A stretch of 64,000 nucleotides of DNA. Source: Hysterangium stoloniferum (taxonomy: Eukaryota > Basidiomycota > Agaricomycetes > Hysterangiales > Hysterangiaceae). Positions 1 to 9,129 of the stretch are shown in pieces. The number at the start of each line of letters is the position of its first letter. Positions within the stretch are counted from its first letter, which is position 1. Location of the stretch: positions 248,001 to 312,000 of the forward strand of contig WHVD01000036.1 in NCBI GenBank assembly GCA_015178975.1. The letters are read 5' to 3'. The position numbers and the translations under genes are program-made. The notes beneath the pieces were generated by a model. The model did no database searches and was not told the origin of the DNA. It saw only the letters and a list, made by a program, of their open reading frames with translations.

Positions 1-33
1 ACACCTTGCATCCCTGACACATTGCCTCTTGGT

Positions 34-258
34 ACCCCTCCACACATCTGCTATACATCACAAAATTGGCACCCTGTCCTCTATTACGCATCTGTGAATC
101 CACCCCACAGCCTGACTTGTAGTGTTCAAATGCCAATGCCATTTCCCCCTTCGATACCTATGTTGCCTATGTGGGTCAAATTGACAAACCCTCCACACAT
201 CTGCTATACGTCACTCTTGCCACATCTGTGAATTCACCCCCCAGCCTGACTCGTAGTT
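34..258. repeat. Diverged tandem duplication, period about 154 bp
   Basis: The segment around 34-120 is repeated at about 188-258 with the same order of motifs (CTCCACACATCTGCTATA, then CACATCTGTGAAT and CAGCCTGACT). No convincing protein is encoded; the small open frames across it overlap in all phases. I see no other feature in 1-390. Confidence 0.6.
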
Positions 259-394
259 GTACGCCTTTGCCCTTCATATCAGGACCACCGTCGGGTTCAA
301 TGGCATGTTTCCTCTTCTCGCTAGCCTCTGCTGCATCGTCTCATTTAGCCTCCCCACATTTGCCTTGACCACCACCATCGTCTGCTGGCACGTC

Positions 395-625
395 CACCAC
401 CACATCCGCTGCCACATTTGCCTCGACCACCACCATGTTTTCCTCAACCACCGCCACGTTTGCCTCGACCGCCACCACGTTTGCCTCGACTGCTGCCACA
501 TTTGCCTCGACTGCCGCCACGTTTGCCTCGACTGCCGCCACATTTGCCTTGACTGCCGCCACATTTGCCTCGACCACTGCCACGTTTGCCTCGACTGCCG
601 CCACGTTTGCCTCGACCGCCCCGTC
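395..625 (-). repeat. 21-bp minisatellite coding an RGKRGGS heptad
   Basis: About eleven 21-bp units (plus-strand core GCCGCCACGTTTGCCTCGACT) stand head to tail with few substitutions. Because 21 is a multiple of three, all six frames stay open, which explains the long low-complexity frames here. On the minus strand one frame reads R-G-K-R-G-G-S repeats, an RGG/RG-rich RNA-binding type of tail. It continues from non-repeated upstream sequence that is also RGG-rich, so this is the plausible coding phase. A TGA near 452 interrupts it. Confidence 0.6.
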
Positions 626-1100
626 CACCACGGCCTCCACAGGCCCCACGACCTCCACGAGCTCTGCCTCGCCCTCCAGAGCCACGATTGTTGCTATTGG
701 CTTTGGGCGGCTGCTTTGGCGTGCTCGATCTGAAACACTTTTTCTGTCTCCTCTGGAAAATGCCTCGTTGAACGTGCTCTACATGATAGATAACGAATTA
801 AGCCAACATACCATTGGGGACTTCCCATTCAACTGCATTGTCATTCATGGTTTCTAATTGTTCTCGAATGAAGGTGATATCCTTGTCTGTGACAGTGTCT
901 TGTTGAATCCTAATAAGCCGAAATCATCACCTTGTTGGTAGTTGACATAAGGGGCTCTCTGGAAGCATTCTTTCAAAGGCACCTGTGGAAATCGATCAGA
1001 CTATAATACAAACACAGTGCCAAAGCAGCTTACCTTAATCTGTGAAAAACTGACGTCTCCTCCACAGCCAAAATGCCATGCCCCCCTTTGATAATACCTA
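430..1100 (-). pseudogene. Unidentified two-exon gene with RGG-rich tail, broken
   Basis: On the minus strand an exon ending near 1034 (reading ...GGDVSFSQIK) joins in phase to an exon starting at 982 (VPLKECFQRAPYVNY...) across a 51-bp GT-AG intron (1033-983). Later stretches read IREQLETMNDNAVEWEVPN and then a basic RGG-rich tail that runs into the 21-bp minisatellite. At least one frameshift (near 930) and a TAA (near 815) break it. I do not recognise the family. The RGG tail suggests RNA binding, either in a host protein or in the nucleocapsid-like part of a retroelement. The intron is the main support for a once-real gene. Confidence 0.3.
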
Positions 1101-1408
1101 CATTGCCTACACAGGTCAAATCGACAAATGATCTTGTATCAGAGGTTGAGAAGGTAGTGATGACAGTGCCACTCGGATTTCCATGTCTGAGACAATGACT
1201 GCTTCTATCCATGTGAACAGCAATGATTTCTCCTCTGAAATAACCAAAGAAATTGCTACGCTGGGTCGGAAAGACAGTTTACCTCTAAGCATGAAGTCCA
1301 TCATTTCAATATCACTCATACATGGTTTAGGTCTAATGAGAAGGTCAGGATTGGGAACTAGTGCATTTATCAAATCAAGCAGAGTACATGATGTAGCAGT
1401 TAGAATAA

Positions 1409-1805
1409 AACATGGACAATAGATTCCTAGTTTGGTTAGTCCCAAAAAAAGGATCTGCTGATAAGACACAATTTACCATGCCTGCTGCTCGCCAAAGCAA
1501 ATCCTCTGTAAATGGCAAGAAATACAATGCCAAAACAGTCACAAAAAAGATATCTCTGAAGACTCTCATATCTACTGTGAAAGCTTCAAAAGACGAACAT
1601 GGCTTCTCCAAGAGTACCCTTGGCTCTTATGAAAGAGCCCTCTGCCAAGCTAGAAAATGGTTGCAGGAGCAACTTGAAGCTGAAGCCTCTTTCGAGTGTC
1701 TGCCTGGTTGTCCAGATATTATTGAACTGTCAGAAAGCTGGACTTTGGAAGAACTTAGATACGCTTTTGACCAGAAACCAAATGGAGGTTCTTTCAGGCT
1801 GCTTG
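1409..1805 (+). pseudogene. Possible N-terminal fragment of a tyrosine recombinase-like protein
   Basis: The plus-strand frame from about 1412 encodes a basic, lysine-rich start followed by LGSYERALCQARKWLQEQL and a segment ending LRYAFDQKPNGGS. The helical pattern with a conserved Y, a spaced W and an acidic C-terminal helix resembles the SAM-like N-terminal domain of phage-integrase/Crypton-type recombinases. That is inferred from pattern only; no catalytic domain is present. The frame ends where sequence homologous to the MULE 3' arm begins (about 1800), so the fragment was cut by that repeat. Confidence 0.3.
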
Positions 1806-2680
1806 TCAACCAAAGCTTTCTCACACCTTGCCTCTGCTTTGCACTTCTGAACTGGTTGAACTATGGGCCTATTTAGAGGGGAAATGTGAGATTCTTGAGT
1901 ATCCGGTTCACTCCCTTCACTAAATTTTGGCCCATGCTGTATAAATGTATGAGCATTAATCTATATTAGATTTTTGAAAGTGATAATAGTAAAATACCTG
2001 ATATTCAGTTTCCTCTGGTTCAGAAATACCACCTTCATTCCAGGAGTAGGGAATAAAAGGATATGGACACCATTTACCTGCATCCAATCCCCATTGTTGA
2101 AAGCTGGCTGCCCCTGCTGTTTTTTAAGTCTCAAACATTCATGTTCAACTAATCCAATGGCTTCTTTTGTGACATCTATGGCAGAGGATGGTGGTACCTG
2201 GCTATGCTATATATGCCAGGGGTGCTTCAGTTGGTCTTGAAATAGAGATATGTGTTTAGGAAGATTCTCAAAGGTAGGTCATCAGGGAAAAATTGGATGT
2301 AGAACTGTTTCAAGATAAACAGAGTCATTGCATGGGCTGCAGGTACTCATTGGATTCATTTTTCCTTGTTCCTTGTACCAGAGTCTAGATTCATATGCAG
2401 CCAATAATGTACATATCATGGCAACATCCATCAAAGAGAAATTTCCAGAAAGAAATATGAGATGGTTTTTGAGATAAATGGATTCAGCCTTCAACTCTGA
2501 AATAGCCTTCCCAGTGTACAAATAATCCAAAGCAGGTCATTCCTCTCTCCTGACTTGCTTTAGTGTCTCCACCAGCTTGTTCAGCAATGGAAGATGAGGT
2601 TGCAGAAGGGCATCATTATTTCTACAGTGATACTTGGGATAGCCATCTTCATTAATACTTGTAAATTCATGAAAGTCCTT
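1795..2680 (-). pseudogene. MULE C-terminal fragment (copy M1)
   Basis: Reading the minus strand from about 2680 to 1800 gives the same C-terminal region as the larger MULE copies at 19160-19860 and 47451-48026: DYLYTGKAISELKAES, then LKNHLIFLSGN, followed by frameshifts. The downstream non-coding arm (about 1800-1980) matches the arm at 47290-47450. It is a short, heavily mutated scrap without either terminus, truncated against the recombinase-like fragment. CpG sites are nearly all lost. Confidence 0.7.
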
Positions 2681-2749
2681 GGGGAAATTGTTAGGAATCA
2701 GGTATTCTGCTGGGCCCCAGATCTATTTCATAACATTTCTCTCTGCTGT

Positions 2750-3480
2750 CAAGGATGATTCATCATCTCAGATATCCTGTACCCTCTAGAGCCCCAAAGT
2801 TCTCATGCTCTGATTCTATCCTGAGTCTGGATGACATGCATCATTCATTTGCTTATTGTTTCCCTTGGACTTGTTCTTATCCCATCTCAGTCCTTATTCC
2901 TGGTATTGTCTACCTTGCATTGTTTCTTGTTTATTTGTTTTGCTGGATTAGTACTATATGTAATAATCATTTAGTCTAAATAGTCTAGGGTTTGTTGTAC
3001 ATTTACAATCTGATCAGAATATCAACTTGGTGTAAGACTAGTATCTGCTGCAGGTGCAGACAGACACTAGAATGAGTGATGGGGAATAAACCACTACTGC
3101 ATTGAAATCCAAATGTACATAATATATACTAGTGGAGAACAATGGGATGTGACAACAATGAGATGTAGACAACAATAAGATGTAGACAACAATGGGATGT
3201 GGATAACAATGGAACCAACTATTACCAAATTGCTGTGTAGGGAGTCTCACTCCCTTACATTGGTATGGCATCTACCCTTGTCACTAATAATTACTTGTTC
3301 ATATCACCTTGCACTAGCATATATTTGGAGCTCTTGGGTCTCCTAATGTTTCAATCTGTTCACATATTCTTGGACTCCTTGGGACCCCTGTACTCATCTG
3401 AAGTTAGGACCCAACAATCATGCAAGGCTGCAGCATATAAGCTGAGGCCAAGTCTATCCATCCTTGGAATGCCAGCAAAT
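2750..3480 (+). mobile_element. Degenerate LTR-A-type long terminal repeat
   Basis: The region shares landmarks with the complete LTR-A copies at 6214, 14492 and 40339: a CAATCTGATCAGAATATCAACTT block and a GCAGCATATAAGCTGAGGCC block near the 3' end. It is followed by gypsy gag remains (3860-4790), so it is probably the 5' LTR of that element. It is strongly diverged and interrupted by a small solo LTR (3031-3259). Confidence 0.5.
3031..3259 (-). mobile_element. Solo LTR S1 (229 bp) with 4-bp TTGG duplication
   Basis: The unit begins TGTAAGACTAG and ends CCCTTACA on the plus strand; the minus-strand reading matches the S1 copy at 23520-23732. TTGG occurs immediately before (3027-3030) and after (3260-3263). 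Inside are about four imperfect 17-bp units around CAACAATGGGATGT. It lies inside a degenerate LTR-A copy, giving a clear order of insertion. Confidence 0.8.
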
Positions 3481-3859
3481 TTTTTCCAGGTTATCAGTTC
3501 AATCTGCCCATAATCTCTGGGCTTAACAGTATATTTGGATCCACTCTTACAGACTATTTTCCACCATCCCTCCAAGAGAGAAAGTGTCTGAACAGCTGAA
3601 CCTACATACCAGGACCTTCTACTCTCTGATCCATCCACTTGCCTTGTACACTACCCTGACACCACTGGCCCAGCCTACCACAAATCATGTTTTGAAGAAA
3701 TCCTGGATAACCTGGATAACTGCACAGAATCAGTGGATGCTGAGAGGGGAAGGTCCCTATACCAGCACCCATTAACCTCCAAAGGCTCCAGAATCCACTT
3801 CTAAGTTATTAGCAAGGACATTTCAGATACACTTGTGAATTATATATATAATGGCCTAC

Positions 3860-4790
3860 AATAAAAAAGGCCAGGAACCCACACGATCAAAGGTCAATGC
3901 ATTGGAATCCTTTACTAGCTTGAACCCTAACAAGTTGTCAACCTTTCTCATGCAATGTCATTTCAATTTTCATGATTGATCAGCTGCATTTACCATGGAG
4001 TCACAAAAAGCCAACTATGCACTTTCATACCTCTCAGGATCTGCATTAATTTTTTTTTTTTGTGAATACTTCACACCTGCATTCAGCAGACTCACTTTGG
4101 AAGAGCCCATTTAGCTCCATGATTGGGACGTCTTTGTTGAAGAACTTGAAGTAAATTTTGGCCCCTATGATCCAAGCAGAGAAGCCAAGAATAGCCTCAC
4201 CAATATTTGCATGAAGGACAATCAGCACATGATTGACTACATTGGCAGTTCAACAATCTCACAGTGTGTTGTCAATGGGGAAACTCCACACTCTGTCACC
4301 AGTTCTACTACAATTTTCCTTCCTACCTCAAGGACAAAGCCTCAAAGGGCAAAGATGGCAACCCCAAGACTTTGTACCACATGTACCTCAAAGTTGAACA
4401 TGTGGACACACACTATTGGGAACATTGTGCAGAAAATTCCCACAAGAATCCCATAGAGAAGACTGACAAGACTTCACCTAACAAGCTGAACAACAATAAC
4501 TTGTCCAATAACAACTCAAACTTTATTCAATCTGACCAGAAAAATTATCAGAGTCTTCCAACAACAACAACTCCAGTAACAACAATAGAGGTCATCAATC
4601 TAGTAAAGAGAAACCAACCAGAAGACACAACCTGACAGCAAACTTGGACCTGACAGCAAGCTTCCCCACAAGAAAGACAGCACCATATGGACAATAACCT
4701 GTCTCTTCAGTGGAAAGTCTGGTCATCATGTCCTGGAATTCCCAGTAGTAAAAACTGACAATGCTTCCAAAGCTGATGCAGCCACAACCT
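3860..4790 (+). pseudogene. Ty3/gypsy gag relic
   Basis: Frame-shifted pieces encode LNPNKLSTFLMQC, YLSGSAL, LHDWDVFVEELEVNFGPYD and SLTNICMKDNQ, collinear with the better preserved gag at 7295-8200. After a shift at about 4260 the reading continues QFYYNFPSYLKDKAS, then WEHCAEN, an Asn-rich spacer, and CLFSGKSGHH, a CCHC zinc knuckle with its second and third cysteines lost. Several stops and a poly-T tract near 4050 show it is dead. It belongs to the same family as the LTR-A element. Confidence 0.75.
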
Positions 4791-5112
4791 TTTGAGCCAT
4801 CTGTATTTGTAGTGAACAGATATGTGACCTGATGTTTTTTTCCTTTTGATGCCAGAGACCTGCTTGTTGAATAATCCATGATCAGGAGGCATACTGTTTA
4901 ATTTTTTTAGAGTCAATTACCATCCAAAATAAGAGAAAAGTCATGCGTAGAGCAAAGAGGTCTCATCAACATTAAAGATGTCCTGCAGTTTGAAACCATG
5001 CTTCTTGATGAGCTCCTCAATATGTAGCCACTCTTTTTCAATGGTCTCAGACACTACAGAGGCTGTTGGAATAAAATCTCAAAGCTCGCAACAATCAGAA
5101 ACAAGGACAAAT
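4790..5112 (-). pseudogene. Pogo/Tigger-like DDE_1 transposase fragment
   Basis: The minus strand reads IEELIKKHGFKLQDIFNVDETSLLYA, shown here in pieces: IEELIKKHGF then IFNVDETSLLYA. After a short non-coding gap (possible intron near 4890-4945) it reads MPPDHGLFNKQVSGIKRKK and, after a frameshift, VTYLFTTNTDGSKG. The DET carries the first catalytic Asp of DDE_1 (CENP-B-like) transposases, and the TTNxDGS strand is also typical. It abuts the gypsy gag relic tail to tail near 4790. The C-terminal catalytic residues are absent. Confidence 0.65.
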
Positions 5113-5615
5113 GTGATTTCCGTTTGACCCTCTGTGTCTCGTAGGAGGCAAATGGATAGCGTAAATACAAAAATCTATACTAGTTATATACGCCTTGAGA
5201 ACAATAGACGTATGGCAACAAAAGGTTACGCTGAACAATGGGGTGGCAAATTGCCGGTGTGGCACCTTATGCATGCTTGCACAGCCCTATATTCTAACAG
5301 AGGCAACTTTGCCATCTCATCTCATATATTTTCAACCATTTTTACCTTGAACTGGCTCAGGCCAGCTCAGGTCTGAGCAGAGATTTTTCTATTTTTCTGA
5401 CATGCTGTTCTGAGATAGCTAGAAAATAAGGATTATATTATATCAATATATAGTAAAGTTGCTTGGTGGGTGGTGGGCATTGAATTGGTGCCCTAATTAG
5501 TGAGGGCATGGAGCACCCAAATTTTTCCCCAATTTGTGAGGGTGCGGAGCACCCAAAGGCTCTGCATGGGAGTGTATGACTAAGCTTCATTATTACTCAG
5601 CCCAGGAGCAAATTC
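5113..5615. other. Unassigned segment with a direct repeat
   Basis: No recognisable gene. It keeps more CpG than the preceding relics in 5130-5250. Two near-copies of a GTGAGGGYRYGGAGCACCCAAA-type segment lie at about 5500 and 5538, probably remains of a tandem repeat at the edge of the minisatellite that follows. Confidence 0.4.
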
Positions 5616-5619
5616 AGAA

Positions 5620-5965
5620 GCTTTTTGGCATTTGTGGGAGCATTTCTGAGTTCATGGGAGTATTTTTGGCACTGTGGGAGTATTTTGTGATGGGCATGGA
5701 AGTATTTTGTGACACACAGAAGTATTTATACACATGTGGGAGTATTTTGTCACGTGCATGGAGGTATTTTTACATGTGCAGGAGTATTTTTACATCCATG
5801 GGAGTATTATGTCACATGTGCAAAGGTATTTCCCAATGCTGCAGGAGTATCGTTACATGTGTGGGAGTATTCTGTCATGTGCACAGAAGTATTGTTACAT
5901 GCCCAGGAGTATTTTGTCATGCCATGGGGTATTTCTCACATGTGTGGAACAATTCACATGCCTTA
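5620..5965. repeat. Minisatellite with GGGAGTATTTTGTCA core, about 20-24 bp
   Basis: Around fourteen imperfect units each carry GGGAGTATTTT or a close variant and an ATGTG spacer. Several frames stay open and give Cys/His/Phe-rich predicted peptides that are shadows of the repeat rather than genes. Confidence 0.7.
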
Positions 5966-5984
5966 ATGAAGACATTTCCCATGA

Positions 5985-6212
5985 TTCTCTCCGGCACCCT
6001 TCATGTAAGCATTTCCCACACCATTCACACAAGCATTTCCCACACCATTCACACAAGCATTTCCCACACCATTCATGTAACCATTTCCTACACCATTCAT
6101 GGGACCATTTCCCATGCCCTTCACATAAGTATTTCCTGCGCTCCTCCCGGGCACATTTCCCACGGCCTTTCTGGTAGAATTTCCCATGGCCCTGCGGAAG
6201 CATTTCCCACAC
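5985..6212. repeat. Second minisatellite with GCATTTCCCACACCATTCA core, about 24 bp
   Basis: About nine units of a 24-bp motif containing CATTTCCCA follow directly on the previous array. Read on the minus strand the core is TGTGGGAAATGCT, similar to the TGTGGGAGTATT core of the neighbouring array. The two may therefore be one family in opposite orientations. Confidence 0.65.
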
Positions 6213-6213
6213 C

Positions 6214-7024
6214 TGTTATGACCAGAATTCCTGCCAGACTCCAGGCACTAACTTATACGCACCCACACCCTACATGCACCAATAGTCACTTTACTGGAAT
6301 TCCCACCGGACTCTGTATGTCAGATTTGTCTACATTCCACTTTGTTACATTGTGTTCAGTCACCAGAATACCCACCAGACTCCGTCCCTGTCTATGTCCG
6401 ACTTCATCCCATGCATCAGTCACTGGACCCCGCTCGGAAAACCCATCATCCCTCTAACAGAGCCCCGTTCCCGTTTTAGTCAAATGACCTGTCACGATTC
6501 AGACTCCATTTCCCGTTATGGTTTATGATTTGTCACAATTTGGACTCCACTCCGTTCTGTCCCATTCCTAACACCAAATTTGGTGTTTACTATTCCCATT
6601 TTATGTTTTGCTAGTTTCATTTCATTATTACTGGATTTGGTATGTCATTCATTCCACCGTCTATATAGTCTGGCAGATGTTGTACATACAATCCAGTCAG
6701 AAAATCAGCTTAGATTCCCCCAGTAATCTAATACATTTTCCACTCTAAACTCCTACTTGAATCACACCGCTCATGCTAGTCGGAGCCCACAGGCTCTGGT
6801 GCATCTATCTCTCTTATCTATCTCAACTCATGACCTCTCGACCCATGACCTCCAACCTACGACCCCTCGACCCACGAACCCTGCCCGGACTCCCTGGGAT
6901 TCCCATCTGCCTGTCTGAAATTGGACAACACGATCTCGCGAGGGTGCAGCCTATAAGCTGAAGCCACGTCCTACCCAATATTCCATGGGTTTCTCTGGAA
7001 ACCTGTGGTGTACGTACCCTCACA
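6214..7024 (+). mobile_element. Solo LTR-A (811 bp) of a gypsy element
   Basis: It starts TGTTATGACCAGAATTCC and ends in a diverged CCTCACA, with the family landmarks GTCAGAAAATCAGCTTAGA and GCAGCCTATAAGCTGAAGCC in between. No internal retroelement sequence adjoins, so it is a solo LTR. The flanking pentamers are ACACC and ATGCC. Both derive from ACGCC by one CpG transition each, consistent with a decayed 5-bp target duplication. Confidence 0.8.
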
Positions 7025-7084
7025 ATGCCCTTCAATAGAGGCGAGTTCTCTGGAGAAGGATTGCATATCCCTGGGGGAGGTCTA

Positions 7085-7250
7085 TAAGGATTTCTAGGAA
7101 AATCTCAATAAAATCATAATAATTCAAATAAAATACAATAAATCACAATAAAATACAGTAAATCAAAATGGGATACAATAAATCAAAATAAAATATATTA
7201 AATCAAAATAAAATACAGTAAATCAAAATAAAAGACATCAAGTTGAATCA
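7085..7250. repeat. AT-rich tandem repeat, about 19-20 bp unit
   Basis: Imperfect units of the type AAATACAGTAAATCAAAAT are repeated about eight times. Nothing coding. It lies just downstream of the truncated gag on the minus strand. Confidence 0.7.
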
Positions 7251-7294
7251 ATAATTCAGGTGACCACAATGATTACTTGCAGTTGACATTCAAT

Positions 7295-8200
7295 TCAACC
7301 ATTGGAACTGTTATTTCTTTTATAACCTTTGCTTCCTTTTGTCAATGTTGTTTTCTTTTGTAATGGTTGTTTCATTTTGTAACTGTTGACTCCTTTGTAA
7401 CTGTTGACTCTTTTGTAACCGTTGAGTCCTTTTGTAACCGTTGAGTCCTTTGTAACCTTTGAGTCCTTTGTAACCATTGAGTCTTTTGTAACTGTTGAGT
7501 CCTTTGTAACCATTGAGTCTTTTTTAACTGTTCCCGTGATGTGCTGCATGTCCTTAATATGAAGATTTGTGAGGCTGTTCTCAGCTTCTCCAGTCAAGTC
7601 ATATGGGCCAAAGTTGGTTTCAAGCTCCTCAACAAAAGCATCCCAATCTTCGAGCCAAAGCGGCTCTTCCTCGGAAAGTCCGCTAAAAGCCGGTTTGAAC
7701 CATTTCAACACGGATCCTGACAAGTACAAAAGTTTGTAGTTGACTTTTCGGGAGTCTGTGGAGAATGCAGTGGATTGATCGCAGAAATTGAAGCAACATT
7801 GCATGAGGAAAGTACAGAGTTTGTTTGGGTTGGAACCTGTGAAGGGTTCCGGAGCATTGACTTTTGACTGTGGGGGTTCCAGATCTTTCTTTTTGCCTTC
7901 TCCGAGCATATGATTCATCAACCTTTCCAAAGTGATTGCTAAATACTCAGAGGTGGGATCTGAAAGAGGCGGTTGATCGTTGAACGGAGGATTTTCAACA
8001 CCTTTGCCCTTGTCGGGGGCCACGGATTTGTCCTGGGTTTCCAGGACTTCTTCGATATTGGCTTCTTCCATGGTTTCCAACTGGTTCACAAGCATCTGGC
8101 TAGTATACAAAGTTAACAGGGAATGAAGAGTTGACGGTCCAGGTAATGATGCCTGTGCGTGTGCTTTTCTTCTTCGTGGCATATTGAAGACAATCTGCAA
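7295..8200 (-). CDS. Ty3/gypsy Gag with C-terminal VTKDS repeat tail
   Basis: A continuous 301-codon frame on the minus strand. After an N-terminal region rich in polar residues (start MPRRRKAHAQASLPG near 8181 is the likely initiator), residues about 110-220 form a retrotransposon Gag domain. It reads FTGSNPNKLCTFLMQCC, then KVNYKLLYLSGSVLKWFKP, and DWDAFVEELETNFGPYDL. The last 70 residues are an in-frame 18-bp minisatellite coding V-T-K-D-S-T. No zinc knuckle or pol follows, so the element is truncated. An LTR-A copy lies just upstream (8219-8520), correctly placed as its 5' LTR. Gag would package element RNA in cytoplasmic particles. The frame is unusually intact for this window. Confidence 0.8.
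   Translation of the reverse strand: MQIVFNMPRRRKAHAQASLPGPSTLHSLLTLYTSQMLVNQLETMEEANIEEVLETQDKSVAPDKGKGVENPPFNDQPPLSDPTSEYLAITLERLMNHMLGEGKKKDLEPPQSKVNAPEPFTGSNPNKLCTFLMQCCFNFCDQSTAFSTDSRKVNYKLLYLSGSVLKWFKPAFSGLSEEEPLWLEDWDAFVEELETNFGPYDLTGEAENSLTNLHIKDMQHITGTVKKDSMVTKDSTVTKDSMVTKDSKVTKDSTVTKGLNGYKRVNSYKGVNSYKMKQPLQKKTTLTKGSKGYKRNNSSNG
7340..7530 (-). repeat. 18-bp minisatellite within gag
   Basis: Units of the form TTTGTAACYGTTGASTCC on the plus strand, about ten copies, encode the V-T-K-D-S-T tail of the minus-strand Gag. The same array type reappears at 8530-8790 on the other side of the LTR. Confidence 0.8.
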
Positions 8201-8218
8201 GTCTTGGTCAGAAAATAC

Positions 8219-8520
8219 TGTTAGGGTACATATGCAGTGGGTCTCCAGCGAAACCCGCGGAATATCCGGTAGGACTTGGCTTCAGCTTATAGGTGCACCC
8301 TCATGAGATCGTGTTGTCCAATTTCAGACAGGCCAATGGGAATCCCGGGGAGTCCAGGTGGGGTTCAGGGGTCGAGGGGTCGTAGGTCGGAGGTCGTGGC
8401 TCAAGAGGTCGTGAGTCGAGATAGCTAAGAGAGATAGATGCGCCAGAGCCCATGGGTTCTGACTAGCATGAGTGGTGTGATTCAAGTAGGAGTTTTGAGT
8501 GGAAAATGTATTAGATTACT
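8219..8520 (-). mobile_element. Truncated LTR-A, minus orientation
   Basis: The minus-strand reading ends ...GTACCCTAACA at 8219-8229 and carries the GCACCTATAAGCTGAAGCCAAG landmark and the CAGTAATCTAATACATTTTCC block near 8510. Only the last 300 bp of the roughly 800-bp LTR are present. It sits directly upstream of the gag at 7295-8200. Confidence 0.75.
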
Positions 8521-8529
8521 GGGGGGAAT

Positions 8530-8792
8530 GTAAGCCGATTTTCCTTTTGTAACTGTTGACTATTTTTGTAACTGTTGACTCCTTTTGTAACCATTGACTC
8601 CTTTTGTAACCTTTGATTCCTTTTGTAAACTTTGATTCCTTTGGTAACTGTTGATTGCTTTTGTAACCATTGAATCCTTTTGTAATCATTGACTCCTTTT
8701 GTAACTGTTGACTCCTGTTGTAACCTTTGATTCCTTTTGTAATCGTTGTTTCCTTTTGGAACTGTTGAGTCCTTTGTAACCATTGATTCTGT
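8530..8792 (-). repeat. Second 18-19-bp KESTVTKG-type minisatellite
   Basis: About fourteen imperfect units (plus-strand TTTTGTAACYGTTGACTCC and variants) match the gag tail array at 7340-7530. Two overlapping minus-strand frames are open only because of the repeat. An array on both sides of one LTR suggests a recombined or tandem element. Confidence 0.75.
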
Positions 8793-8861
8793 GCTCTGAA
8801 CACTTTCTGTTCTTTAAAAGGATTTCTTTCTCAAAGAATGAGTCTCAGAAATACTGAACAG

Positions 8862-8905
8862 TTGTTGACACGGGGGTTTGGGGGGCTTCACCCCCCAACA
8901 AGCCT
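8862..8905. repeat. GGGGGG hairpin element
   Basis: The stretch CGGGGGTTTGGGGGGCTT followed by CACCCCCCAACAAGCC can fold into a G/C-rich hairpin. Similar short hairpins recur near 14203, 59222 and 63282, suggesting a shared repeat family end. Confidence 0.45.
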
Positions 8906-9129
8906 GAGCCCACAGCATAGCAAGGGTTCCCAGGCTTGCCATATAAGTTAATTCTCCTTGGTGGGTCTGTGGGTGTTGTTGCTGAGTCATAAAATAGAAG
9001 CAGCTGCGAGTGAAGTGAGTCTTAGTTTCCCATGGCCTGTATCTGCAAGTGAAGTGGGCAGCACAGGTTCCCATGGTCACCTGCAAGCAAAGTGAGCCTG
9101 AGCTTGTTATGGTCACAGATGTTGTACCT

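Noticed and set aside
5576..6457. 293-codon plus-strand reading frame
   Set aside because: It spans two minisatellites and the start of a solo LTR, and its His/Cys/Thr-rich composition follows from the repeats.
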